The notes: generated by a model not told the origin, from the sequence alone. Counted from the stretch's first letter, positions 1 to 5,589 are shown. The stretch is 5,589 nucleotides of DNA from Cellvibrio sp. (GCA_003524365.1 DQHS01000072.1:1-5589), one strand, 5' to 3'. Program-made: numbers and translations.

Positions 1-1634
1 GCTACTGGATTCGCGGGCGGATTCCACAGGAACACCAAAACCCCATCAATCGCTGGCTAATTCGGGGCTATCGCTCATTGTTGAGCGGGGTGTTGCGTCA
101 CCCGAAAACAACACTGGGTTTTGCGCTGGCGATATTGCTGAGCACCGCCTGGCCAGCGAGCCAGTTGGGCAGCGAATTCCTGCCGCCGCTGGATGAAGGA
201 GACCTGCTGTACATGCCCAGTGCCTTGCCGGGTTTAAGTGCCCAACAGGCCACCCGCTTGCTGCAACAAACAGATCGACTGATCAAAACAGTCCCGGAGG
301 TTGCGCGCGTATTTGGCAAGGCGGGTCGCAGCAATAGCGCCACTGACCCTGCCCCCTTGGAGATGTTTGAAACCACTATCCAGTTCAAGCCGCGCGACCA
401 GTGGCGGGCGGGAATGACGCCGGAAAAACTCATGGCGGAGTTGGATGAGCGGGTCAAAATACCGGGACTCGCCAATATCTGGATCCCGCCCATCCGCAAC
501 CGTATCGATATGCTGGCGACCGGCATCAAAAGCCCCATCGGCGTAAAAATCGCGGGGCAATCATTAGCGGATATTGACCAGATCGCTCAGCAGATTGCAC
601 AGCTTGCCAAAACGGTTCCAGGGATTTCTTCCGCCGTGGCTGAGCGTTTGGGTGGTGGGCGTTACCTTAATATCCAATTTGACCGGATGGCACTTACCCG
701 GTATGGCCTGAGCATCACCCAAGCCCAATCGGTGGTGAGTAGCCTAATTGGCGGCGACAATATCGGTGAAGTGATCGATGGCCGGGCACGCTTTCCCATC
801 AACCTTCGCTATCCACGGGATTGGCGCGACAGCATCGACAAACTGCAAAACCTGCCCATCATCACCCCGCTGGGCAGTCAAATCACCCTGGGTACCATTG
901 CCAGCATCAAGGTCAGTGACGGGCCGAGCATGCTCAAAAGCGAAAACGCCCGCCCCACCAGTGTGGTGTACATTGATGTGCGTGACCGCGACCTGGGCTC
1001 GACGGTAAAAGATTTACAACAGGCCATTGGCCAACAAGTGACATTGTTACCAGGGACTAGTATCAGCTATGCCGGCCAGTTTGAATTTATGGAACGCGCC
1101 AATGCCCGGTTGCAATGGATAGTTCCGGCAACCCTCGCCATTGTGCTGCTGTTGTTATTCCTCACCTTTTCCCGCCTGGATGAAGCCTTGCTAATCATGG
1201 GCACCCTGCCCTTTGCACTAACCGGTGGCATCTGGCTGTTATACCTGATGGGCTACCCCTTTTCGGTGGCCACGGCGGTCGGGTTTATTGCACTGGCCGG
1301 GGTATCGGCTGAATTCGGCGTGATTATGCTGCTCTACCTGAAACAGGCCTGGCAGCGGCGAATGGAAGCAGGTGCAACAACACAGCAGGATTTGCGCGAT
1401 GCTATTCAGGAAGGTGCTGTGTTACGCATTCGCCCCAAGATGATGACGGTGACAGTGATTGTTGCGGGGCTAATGCCGATTTTTCTCGGCAGTGGTACCG
1501 GCTCGGAAATTATGAGCCGTATTGCCGCACCCATAGTGGGCGGCATGATCACGGCACCCTTATTGTCGTTGTTTTTATTGCCGGTGGTTTATCAGTTAAT
1601 GAGAGGCTCTGCTCTTCATAAATCCCAGCAGTAG
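1..1634 (+). CDS. cusA: CusA-type Cu(I)/Ag(I) efflux RND transporter, C-terminal half (5' end outside window)
   Basis: Inner-membrane proton-driven pump of the heavy-metal RND family, which with a CusB-type adaptor and CusC-type outer-membrane channel exports Cu(I)/Ag(I). The frame is open from base 3, so the TTG at 78 is internal; about 543 residues are visible, corresponding to roughly residue 503 to the end of E. coli CusA (1047 aa, from memory). The substrate-binding methionine triad is intact: ATG codons at 213, 363 and 510 are spaced 50 and 49 residues apart, as in E. coli M573/M623/M672. The proton-relay Glu (AGVSAEFG, matching E939), Lys (RIRPKMM, matching K984) and the Met of SEIMSRIAAP (matching M1009, codon 1512) are also present. 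Visible parts are the second periplasmic porter/docking region followed by the C-terminal membrane helices (from about base 1110). Retained methionines argue for monovalent metals rather than a CzcA-type Zn/Co/Cd pump. No frameshift is seen; a cytoplasmic loop is three residues shorter than in E. coli. Confidence 0.96.
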   Translation, partial: YWIRGRIPQEHQNPINRWLIRGYRSLLSGVLRHPKTTLGFALAILLSTAWPASQLGSEFLPPLDEGDLLYMPSALPGLSAQQATRLLQQTDRLIKTVPEVARVFGKAGRSNSATDPAPLEMFETTIQFKPRDQWRAGMTPEKLMAELDERVKIPGLANIWIPPIRNRIDMLATGIKSPIGVKIAGQSLADIDQIAQQIAQLAKTVPGISSAVAERLGGGRYLNIQFDRMALTRYGLSITQAQSVVSSLIGGDNIGEVIDGRARFPINLRYPRDWRDSIDKLQNLPIITPLGSQITLGTIASIKVSDGPSMLKSENARPTSVVYIDVRDRDLGSTVKDLQQAIGQQVTLLPGTSISYAGQFEFMERANARLQWIVPATLAIVLLLLFLTFSRLDEALLIMGTLPFALTGGIWLLYLMGYPFSVATAVGFIALAGVSAEFGVIMLLYLKQAWQRRMEAGATTQQDLRDAIQEGAVLRIRPKMMTVTVIVAGLMPIFLGSGTGSEIMSRIAAPIVGGMITAPLLSLFLLPVVYQLMRGSALHKSQQ

Positions 1635-1650
1635 TAATGCTACTGCTGGG
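1624..1650. terminator. Perfect 11-bp hairpin over the cusA stop codon; possible bidirectional terminator
   Basis: Arms CCCAGCAGTAG (1624-1634) and CTACTGCTGGG (1640-1650) pair perfectly around a 5-base loop. The cusA TAG stop forms the last three bases of the left arm. There is no U-run after it on the plus strand; on the minus strand the hairpin is followed by ATTTATG, only moderately U-rich. It lies between the convergent cusA and TonB receptor genes, 57 bases past the receptor's stop, so it could stop both transcripts or protect 3' ends. The structure is certain; its function as a terminator is inferred. Confidence 0.5.
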
Positions 1651-1691
1651 TAGTGCTAGCGCTGAAGGCTCACCCGTCTCAGGTATTAACT

Positions 1692-1705
1692 CGCACTAGT
1701 GTGCG
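1692..1705. other. Short inverted repeat just past the TonB receptor stop
   Basis: CGCAC (1692-1696) and GTGCG (1701-1705) form a 5-bp stem with a 4-base loop, beginning two bases beyond the receptor's TAA (complement of 1707-1709). There is no T-run on either side. It may add to the termination structure in this convergent spacer but is short enough to be chance. Confidence 0.25.
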
Positions 1706-1706
1706 G

Positions 1707-3824
1707 TTATAAATCCATTTTCCAGCCAAGTGTTATTACCCGTCCACGCCCCGACACATAATTGTCATCAGTGGTGGCCGGGTAAGATTGTGAAAAGTAA
1801 GTGATATACTCTTCAGCGAACACGTTCTGGATACCGAGCGTTAATTTACCTGCTGATAAAGTATCGTAAATCATGATGAGATCTACCAAGTCGTAACCCT
1901 CGAAATTATGTTGTGGCAAACCACCATCAAAATCGCGATCCAATAATTTTGAATATTGCAAGCGTGCATTGAATTGTTGTGTAAGCGAACCCTCTACAAA
2001 ACTATTCCAACGGTTGGCGGCAATATTACGGCCATCCAAATCTTTATCCACTCGGCCATCGGCGTCGGAGTCGTAGCGGCCATCAAGGTTGCTATACGCG
2101 GTACCAATTTTTAGTCCGGATGAAAATTGATAACTGGTAGTAATTTCCCAGCCTTCTATCTCAGTTTTTTCGCGGCGAATTTGGCCAGCACCATTGACCA
2201 CCTGGATTCTCGATCCCAAATCCGAATCAGACCAAAAGTAACTGGCATCCAAAGCAAAACCAGCAATTTTGTAGTTAACGCCAGTTTCAATGTTATCGGC
2301 GACCACTGGCTGTAGATCCACTAACGAATCCACGGTCTGATTAGGCGTATTTACCGCACGCAAAATTAAACCGGCATCAGGCATAGTGAAGCCTTGGGTG
2401 TAAGAGGAAAACAATGTAACTTGCTCGCTTAGGTCATAAACCAGCCCGAAGTTGCCCAGTGTTTTCTCAAAACTGGGTGTACCGCCGCTGACAAATGTGG
2501 ATTTGGCACTGGCGATGGTAGTGAAATCCGGCACATCCAATTCAACATGTTCACTGCGTGCTCCCGCAGAAATACGCAGTTTATCGTTCACTAGCGATTG
2601 CTCCAGCTGTAACAGGCCAGCCCAGCCACGATAGATCATTTCCGGTACCCACACTCGCCCGGTTTGCGCTAACTCCTGCAAGGTTTTGTCTTGCAAGTAG
2701 TCCAGACCGGCCACCAACTGTAACCCTGACCAGAGAGAATCTTCTTTGCTGTATGTGAGTTTTGCGCCAAATTTTTCTGAGTCCAACGCAGATTGCTCTA
2801 CCAGTGTTCCAATCGGAGCAATCGCAGCATCCTGTAATGCAGCGAAAATCCCGGCACCGTAGAGGGCATAAAAATCATAATAAAATGCCTGTGTATTGAG
2901 GTTACCGCCGTAAAGATTTTTTTCAGTAAAGGTGACGGCGATATTGCTGGCTTCGTTATAGGTTGGCTCGGCTGGTGGCGTGCCTTCGGTTGATGTGGCG
3001 GGAATACCATTTTCAATATCACCGGCAATGCCAACATAATCCCCATCGCCCGCTAATTTAAAATAATTTCCGGTGACTTCAAGGCGGCGCTCATCACTAA
3101 AGTCGTAGCCGAATTTACCGAACACGTTTTTAGTTTTGCTATCCATGGTGTCGCCTTGGGTTGTGTCTGCACCCACAGGGTTACCATAACCGTCGTAATA
3201 TAAATCCTGTGCATCAAAGGTGGCTCCGATCACAACATCGGCCGCGCCGGATTTTTTGCCGAGAAGGCCAGTAGTACGATAATGCAAACCATCACTTTCA
3301 AAATTATCGCTTTCCAATTCGACGCCAACGCGCTGCAGAAGATTACCGTTGCGGGGCGCGCTGATAGTCACATAATTAATTACCCCTCCAGTAGCCCCTA
3401 CACCCTGAATCGCATTAGCACCGTAGAGAACCTCTACCCGCTCCACGAATTCCGAATCGATAGTGAAACCACTGCGCTCACCATTACGCAGCGGAGTGGA
3501 TTGGGGAATGCTGTCTACCATATAGAGCGGTGTTCTGCCGCGCAGAGTGACGCCCGTCGTAGTCATTTTCTGACGACTGGGCGTGAGACTCGGTACTGAA
3601 AAACTCAAACTATCCAGAAGGCTTGAACTAACGGCGAGCTGTTGTTCAATTGCATCACGATCTATTAGTTTGACTGTATTTGGAATAGATGAAATGGTGC
3701 GATTGGTGCGTGTAGCGGTAACCACCAGCTCTTCAACATCGGTCTGCGCTAGACTGCTGATGGATAGGCTGGTGATGATTAATGCGAGTTTTGTTTGTAA
3801 AAGGCGGTTATTAGTTAAAGCCAT
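1707..3824 (-). CDS. TonB-dependent outer-membrane receptor, siderophore type (IutA-like)
   Basis: Outer-membrane beta-barrel that imports a ligand, most likely a ferric siderophore, using energy from TonB-ExbBD. The chosen ATG (complement of 3822-3824) gives 705 residues, normal for the family. It starts a signal peptide (MALTNNRLLQTK, a hydrophobic stretch, then SSLAQ at about 23-27), and a G-rich Shine-Dalgarno-like run lies 10-11 bases upstream. The mature protein opens with a TonB box (EELVVTATR, 31-39). The plug spans about 45-155 and includes TLRGRTPLYMVDSIP (93-107) and VERVEVLYGANAIQG...GGVINYVT (127-153); the rest is barrel, with FSSYTQGFTMPDAG and a C-terminal GIQNVFAEEYIT region. 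Plug wording recalls IutA-type receptors, but the ligand cannot be read from sequence. A Fur-like box overlaps its promoter, supporting iron acquisition. The mature protein has no cysteine. It ends in WKMDL, Leu rather than the usual terminal aromatic. An acidic DxDxDG loop is encoded at 2072-2031. Confidence 0.93.
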   Translation of the reverse strand: MALTNNRLLQTKLALIITSLSISSLAQTDVEELVVTATRTNRTISSIPNTVKLIDRDAIEQQLAVSSSLLDSLSFSVPSLTPSRQKMTTTGVTLRGRTPLYMVDSIPQSTPLRNGERSGFTIDSEFVERVEVLYGANAIQGVGATGGVINYVTISAPRNGNLLQRVGVELESDNFESDGLHYRTTGLLGKKSGAADVVIGATFDAQDLYYDGYGNPVGADTTQGDTMDSKTKNVFGKFGYDFSDERRLEVTGNYFKLAGDGDYVGIAGDIENGIPATSTEGTPPAEPTYNEASNIAVTFTEKNLYGGNLNTQAFYYDFYALYGAGIFAALQDAAIAPIGTLVEQSALDSEKFGAKLTYSKEDSLWSGLQLVAGLDYLQDKTLQELAQTGRVWVPEMIYRGWAGLLQLEQSLVNDKLRISAGARSEHVELDVPDFTTIASAKSTFVSGGTPSFEKTLGNFGLVYDLSEQVTLFSSYTQGFTMPDAGLILRAVNTPNQTVDSLVDLQPVVADNIETGVNYKIAGFALDASYFWSDSDLGSRIQVVNGAGQIRREKTEIEGWEITTSYQFSSGLKIGTAYSNLDGRYDSDADGRVDKDLDGRNIAANRWNSFVEGSLTQQFNARLQYSKLLDRDFDGGLPQHNFEGYDLVDLIMIYDTLSAGKLTLGIQNVFAEEYITYFSQSYPATTDDNYVSGRGRVITLGWKMDL

Positions 3825-3835
3825 TTGTTGTGAGA

Positions 3836-3841
3836 CCCCCC
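3836..3841 (-). promoter_or_regulatory. G-run ribosome-binding site candidate for the TonB receptor
   Basis: On the minus strand, six G residues followed by TC lie about 10-11 bases before the ATG at 3824. This is an imperfect match to GGAGGT, but it is the only purine-rich site near a start that also opens a signal peptide, so it supports that start over upstream in-frame ATGs such as the one at 3935. Confidence 0.45.
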
Positions 3842-3858
3842 AGTCAACGAATTTTAAG

Positions 3859-3873
3859 TGTGATAAATTCACA
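3859..3873. promoter_or_regulatory. TGTGA-N5-TCACA dyad, candidate operator
   Basis: TGTGATAAATTCACA is an inverted repeat with perfect 5-base arms and a 5-base AT-rich centre. It resembles a CRP half-site pair, but canonical CRP sites have a 6-base spacer. It lies about 27-41 bases downstream of the predicted receptor transcription start, where a bound repressor could block transcription, and upstream of the regulator gene's predicted start. It could be the site of the adjacent HTH/WYL regulator; that assignment is inference. Confidence 0.4.
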
Positions 3874-3880
3874 TGTAGCA

Positions 3881-3908
3881 TTAAGATGCATTTGATATTA
3901 TTTATCAT
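3881..3908 (+). promoter_or_regulatory. Weak sigma70-like promoter candidate for the WYL regulator
   Basis: TTAAGA (3881-3886) and TATCAT (3903-3908) are separated by 16 bases and match TTGACA/TATAAT at 4 and 5 of 6 positions. This would give a leader of about 60 bases before the TTG start at 3978. The -10 candidate lies inside the Fur-like box. The stretch is AT-rich, so other choices are possible. Confidence 0.3.
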
Positions 3909-3912
3909 TATA
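3894..3912 (-). promoter_or_regulatory. Fur-box-like operator overlapping the TonB receptor -10
   Basis: The minus strand reads TATAATGATAAATAATATC. Compared with the classical 19-bp Fur consensus GATAATGATAATCATTATC it matches at 15 of 19 positions (14 of 19 read on the plus strand). It contains the receptor's -10 hexamer, so Fe-Fur binding would block RNA polymerase directly, the usual arrangement for iron-repressed siderophore receptor genes. The same site covers the candidate -10 of the divergent regulator. AT-rich spacers can match by chance, but position and gene type make this a good call. Confidence 0.7.
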
Positions 3913-3935
3913 GATTTGTCCATCTGCGGAAACAA
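3907..3935 (-). promoter_or_regulatory. Sigma70 promoter of the TonB receptor gene
   Basis: On the minus strand a perfect -10 TATAAT (complement of 3907-3912) follows a -35-like TTGTTT (complement of 3930-3935) with the ideal 17-base spacing. Transcription would start near 3900, leaving a leader of about 75 bases before the ATG at 3824. It also places the in-frame ATG at 3935 upstream of the message, another reason to reject the longer open frame. Confidence 0.65.
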
Positions 3936-3965
3936 GCGCCATCAAGAGATGGTGCACTTTTCTAA

Positions 3966-3971
3966 AAGGAG
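3966..3971 (+). promoter_or_regulatory. Ribosome-binding site that fixes a TTG start
   Basis: AAGGAG lies six bases before the TTG at 3978. There is no competing ATG at this end of the frame, and the protein reads as a full-length family member from this codon, so the site decides the non-ATG start of the regulator. Confidence 0.8.
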
Positions 3972-3977
3972 CTTTCG

Positions 3978-4700
3978 TTGCGTAAAGCGGATCGTCTATT
4001 TCAGCTGGTGAATTTAATTCGTCGCCAGCAACCCGTCTCTGCAGCCAAACTTGCCGAACAGCTGCAGGTGTCTGTGCGCTCGATATACCGTTATATCGAC
4101 GACCTTTCAGTGACTGGAGTTCCTGTCTATGGGGAGCCGGGTCTTGGGTACCGTTTACAAGAAGGCTTTGAGCTCCCACCACTACACCTGACCCCTGAAG
4201 AATTAGATGCGTTACAACTCGCGGTGAGCATTTTATCGCGGGTAACCGGGCGCGAAATGGCAGGTGCGGCACGCAGCCTCTCTGCCAAAATTCTCGCCAG
4301 TCTGCCCGCTGAGCGCCGCTGCTCCGAAACTGCCCTTTTTTCGTTTGCAGCAGGGTTGTCTGATCAACACAAGGATATTTGGGATCAGCTTCGGCAGGCT
4401 ATTTCTGCGGGGCAATGGGTGTCAGTAATTTATTGCAGCCTGCAAGGGCAGATATCGGAGCGGAAAATTTATCCTCTTGGACTTTTTTACTGGGGAGGCA
4501 AATGGACGCTCGGGGGCTGGTGCGCATTGCGAGCAGAATATCGTGATTTTCGAATTGACTTGATCCAACAGCTCGCATCCTGTGCCCCGCCACTTGTATT
4601 GCCCGACGCAGTGAATGTGACGGCCTACATCAGCCACCAATCTGCAGCAGGGAAAACGACATCCGAAAAAATCGCGCCACAGTTGTTGCCAGTGACATAA
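3978..4700 (+). CDS. YafY-type HTH/WYL-domain transcriptional regulator
   Basis: DNA-binding regulator of 240 residues starting at TTG behind a good Shine-Dalgarno site. The N-terminus RKADRLFQLVNLIRRQQPVSAAKLAEQL begins exactly as YafY-family proteins do. The winged helix-turn-helix (HTH_11/DeoR-like) covers about 1-60, with the recognition helix in VSVRSIYRYIDDL (31-43) and the wing in GEPGLGYRL (52-60). A linker (PLHLTPEELDALQLA) leads to a WYL domain at about 133-198, including SERKIYPLGLFYWGGKWTLGGWCALR (160-185), where the namesake triad is degenerate as is common in this subgroup. WYL domains are thought to sense small ligands or nucleic acid; the effector here is unknown. It is divergent from the TonB receptor and shares its control region, so receptor, itself and the downstream ABM-like gene are the natural candidate targets. 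It lacks the extra domains seen in CRISPR- or phage-linked WYL regulators. Confidence 0.93.
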   Translation: MRKADRLFQLVNLIRRQQPVSAAKLAEQLQVSVRSIYRYIDDLSVTGVPVYGEPGLGYRLQEGFELPPLHLTPEELDALQLAVSILSRVTGREMAGAARSLSAKILASLPAERRCSETALFSFAAGLSDQHKDIWDQLRQAISAGQWVSVIYCSLQGQISERKIYPLGLFYWGGKWTLGGWCALRAEYRDFRIDLIQQLASCAPPLVLPDAVNVTAYISHQSAAGKTTSEKIAPQLLPVT

Positions 4701-4729
4701 GGCTGTCAGTAGTAAGCTGGCAGACTGGC
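4688..4729 (+). other. Nested stem-loop between the regulator and the ABM-like gene
   Basis: An outer stem GCCAGT/ACTGGC (4688-4693 with 4724-4729) encloses an inner 7-bp stem CTGTCAG/CTGGCAG (4703-4709 with 4717-4723, one G-U pair) with a 7-base loop and a 9-base bulge on the left side only. The regulator's stop codon lies in the bulge. There is no U-run after it, so it is not a classical terminator. It ends 17 bases before the Shine-Dalgarno site of the next gene and could modulate read-through or message stability. Pairing is visible; function is inferred. Confidence 0.35.
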
Positions 4730-4759
4730 GGTTCCTCAACATTGATAAAGGAGTTACCC

Positions 4760-5062
4760 ATGACCGAAAGCCACGTTTTAGAAGTTGCTATTTTTAAAGC
4801 AAAACCGGGTTCAAATATTTCACAACTGCGCGAACAATTGCGGGAAACCTTGTGCAATTTCTCCGGTTTAATTGAATTCTGCGGTTACTGCCCATTGGGT
4901 GATGGCCAATACGCCGATTTGGTTAAGTGGGATTCATTCGATAGTGCTAAAGCTGCTGCAGCCGCTTTCGAGGCCGGAGACCCACGGTTTATGCCTTATA
5001 TGGAGGCTATTGAGGAAGTAGTATTTATGGGGCATTTTCAACCCGACACGTTAAACGGCTGA
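4760..5062 (+). CDS. Small ABM-like (dimeric alpha/beta-barrel) protein of unknown function
   Basis: A 100-residue cytoplasmic-looking protein with no signal peptide or membrane segment. The ATG at 4760 is preceded by AAAGGAG with six bases of spacing, so the upstream in-frame TTG at 4742 is rejected. The pattern is strand VLEVAIFKAKPG (6-17), helix SQLREQLRETL, strand GLIEFCGYCPL (36-46), strand YADLVKWDS, an Ala-rich helix, FMPYMEAIEEV, and a last strand VFMGHFQP. This fits the ferredoxin-like dimeric alpha/beta-barrel fold of ABM (antibiotic biosynthesis monooxygenase-like) proteins. Many such proteins act on small aromatic or haem-like substrates, but no substrate can be assigned here. 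Three cysteines (32, 41, 44), two of them in a CxxC, are unusual for so small a member. It starts 59 bases after the WYL regulator on the same strand with no clear terminator between, so co-transcription is likely. The stop is a double TGA TAG. Confidence 0.75.
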   Translation: MTESHVLEVAIFKAKPGSNISQLREQLRETLCNFSGLIEFCGYCPLGDGQYADLVKWDSFDSAKAAAAAFEAGDPRFMPYMEAIEEVVFMGHFQPDTLNG

Positions 5063-5260
5063 TAGCACCCTTTCATTGCAGTAGCTTTCAGAAAAAACCA
5101 AACACTGCCGCGTAATTTGTCTTTTCATGTTGCGCGGCATTGGTATATTCACTCAACCCGCACAGCAAGACAGCTCTGTCACATCACAGTTAAAAGTCTA
5201 TGCACAAAGGTTCAAACCCTCAACAAAGAAAACTGTCAGAAAGTGGAAAGCCGGCAACCA
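5063..5260. other. Non-coding spacer between convergent genes
   Basis: This 198-base stretch holds no convincing gene. A plus-strand frame running through it (5117-5377) has no Shine-Dalgarno site, no recognisable family character and overlaps the rhodanese gene antisense. The only structure I see is the hairpin at 5106-5139. Confidence 0.6.
5085..5139 (-). terminator. Candidate Rho-independent terminator of the rhodanese gene
   Basis: TGCCGCGTAA (5106-5115) pairs with TTGCGCGGCA (5130-5139), ten base pairs including one G-U, around a 14-base loop. Read on the minus strand the stem is followed by GTGTTTGGTTTTTTC, with six T starting about eight bases past the stem. On the plus strand no T-run follows, so it would mainly serve the rhodanese transcript, whose stop is about 120 bases upstream. 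The long loop and delayed T-run weaken the call. Confidence 0.5.
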
Positions 5261-5589
5261 TTAATGCAAATGGTAAGTATTCGAAGCACTAGGAATGATG
5301 CGAGAGGTCACGTGCGATTCTTCCCAAGCCGACATTCCACCAAAAAGAAAAAATACATTTTCAAAGCCAAGAGCTAAAAATTTGCTTACCAAGAGAGCTG
5401 ATTGATCCCCGAATCTGCAAACTATTACGACATTTAGACTACGATCCACATCTTCAAGATGCTTTACAAGGCGCGTAGTCGAGGGCATGTTAGTAGCATT
5501 AGAAATGTGGTTGTGGATATATTCCCCCATCGAACGCAAGTCAATGATCATTAATCTTTTATCTTGCGCAATTAAACGTTCAAGCTCTA
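5261..5589 (-). CDS. Rhodanese-domain protein, partial (N-terminus outside window)
   Basis: Rhodanese domains carry sulfane sulfur on a catalytic cysteine (thiosulfate or persulfide sulfurtransfer). The order is typical: MIIDLRSMGEYIHNHISNATNMP (the usual DVR..EY..GHI.GA.N.P start), VVIVCRFGDQSALLVSKFLALGF carrying the active-site loop with Cys (codon complement of 5417-5419), then FENVFFLFGGMSAWEES, the usual end of the fold. An ATG at 5551 could be taken as the start, but the frame stays open to the window edge, and the extra residues ELERLIAQDKRL look like the helix that normally precedes the first strand. The gene therefore very probably begins beyond 5589. At least 108 residues are visible, with a short C-terminal tail (SRIIPSASNTYHLH). 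Single-domain or C-terminal-domain status cannot be decided. By eye it is more AT-rich than cusA. Confidence 0.85.
   Translation of the reverse strand, partial: ELERLIAQDKRLMIIDLRSMGEYIHNHISNATNMPSTTRLVKHLEDVDRSLNVVIVCRFGDQSALLVSKFLALGFENVFFLFGGMSAWEESHVTSRIIPSASNTYHLH

Noticed and set aside
78..80. TTG at 78 as the start of the RND protein
   Set aside because: The frame is open upstream to base 3 and encodes residues (YWIRGRIPQEHQNPINRWLIRGYR) that match CusA, so the gene is cut by the window rather than starting here.
1..3824. A joint copper import/export locus (CusA with an OprC/NosA-like copper receptor)
   Set aside because: The two genes converge rather than share an operon, the mature receptor has no cysteine and no Met/His-rich motif that I can see, and its promoter carries a Fur-like box, which points to iron.
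3859..3873. Canonical CRP-cAMP site
   Set aside because: The arms match, but the spacer is 5 rather than 6 bases and the position is downstream of the predicted receptor transcription start; kept only as an unassigned operator candidate.
3825..3935. Longer TonB receptor starting at the ATG at 3935
   Set aside because: The 37 extra residues would precede the signal peptide, and the best promoter and Fur-like box lie within that stretch, so it would not be on the message.
3583..4011. Plus-strand open frame antisense to the receptor 5' end and across the spacer
   Set aside because: It is a shadow of the receptor frame, has no family character and covers the control region.
3898..4272. Minus-strand open frame of 124 codons antisense to the WYL regulator
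   Set aside because: It overlaps a clearly real gene and the promoter region and has no recognisable domain.
3978..4700. WYL regulator as part of a CRISPR or phage-defence system
   Set aside because: No repeat array, nuclease, methylase or other defence gene lies in the window, and the protein has the plain YafY architecture common in housekeeping regulation.
5117..5377. Plus-strand open frame of 86 codons
   Set aside because: No ribosome-binding site, no domain, and half of it is antisense to the rhodanese gene.

Overview
The window looks like chromosomal DNA from a Gram-negative gammaproteobacterium. It has an HME-RND metal exporter of CusA type, a TonB-dependent outer-membrane receptor, a classical sigma70 promoter and a Fur-like operator. 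Moderate GC content and the style of the proteins fit Cellvibrio or a related Cellvibrionaceae genus, but that is an impression, not something the sequence proves. All genes are ordinary single-copy coding sequence. I see no insertion sequence, CRISPR array, tRNA or rRNA.

Layout. Bases 1-1634 (+) hold the C-terminal half of a Cu(I)/Ag(I) exporter CusA that enters from the left edge. Its stop codon lies inside a perfect 11-bp hairpin. A TonB-dependent receptor of siderophore type (3824-1707, -) converges on it. A control region of about 150 bp (3825-3977) separates the receptor from a divergent YafY-type HTH/WYL regulator (3978-4700, +). The regulator is followed after 59 bp by a 100-residue protein resembling the ABM dimeric alpha/beta-barrel family (4760-5062, +), probably in the same transcript. 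Bases 5063-5260 are non-coding, with a hairpin that could terminate the next gene. At the right edge a rhodanese-domain protein (5589-5261, -) enters, with its N-terminus outside the window.

How the parts may work together. The strongest regulatory signal is in the divergent spacer. A perfect TATAAT -10 box for the receptor overlaps a 19-bp sequence matching 15 of 19 positions of the classical Fur box, so the receptor is probably iron-repressed, as expected for a siderophore receptor. The Fur-like site also covers the best -10 candidate of the divergent regulator, so both directions may respond to iron. A TGTGA-N5-TCACA dyad downstream of the receptor's predicted transcription start is a second candidate operator, possibly for the WYL regulator. 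CusA is the end of a separate metal-efflux unit and is only a neighbour. I found no clear evidence of a wholly new system. The least explained unit is the regulator plus small ABM-like protein next to an iron-regulated receptor.
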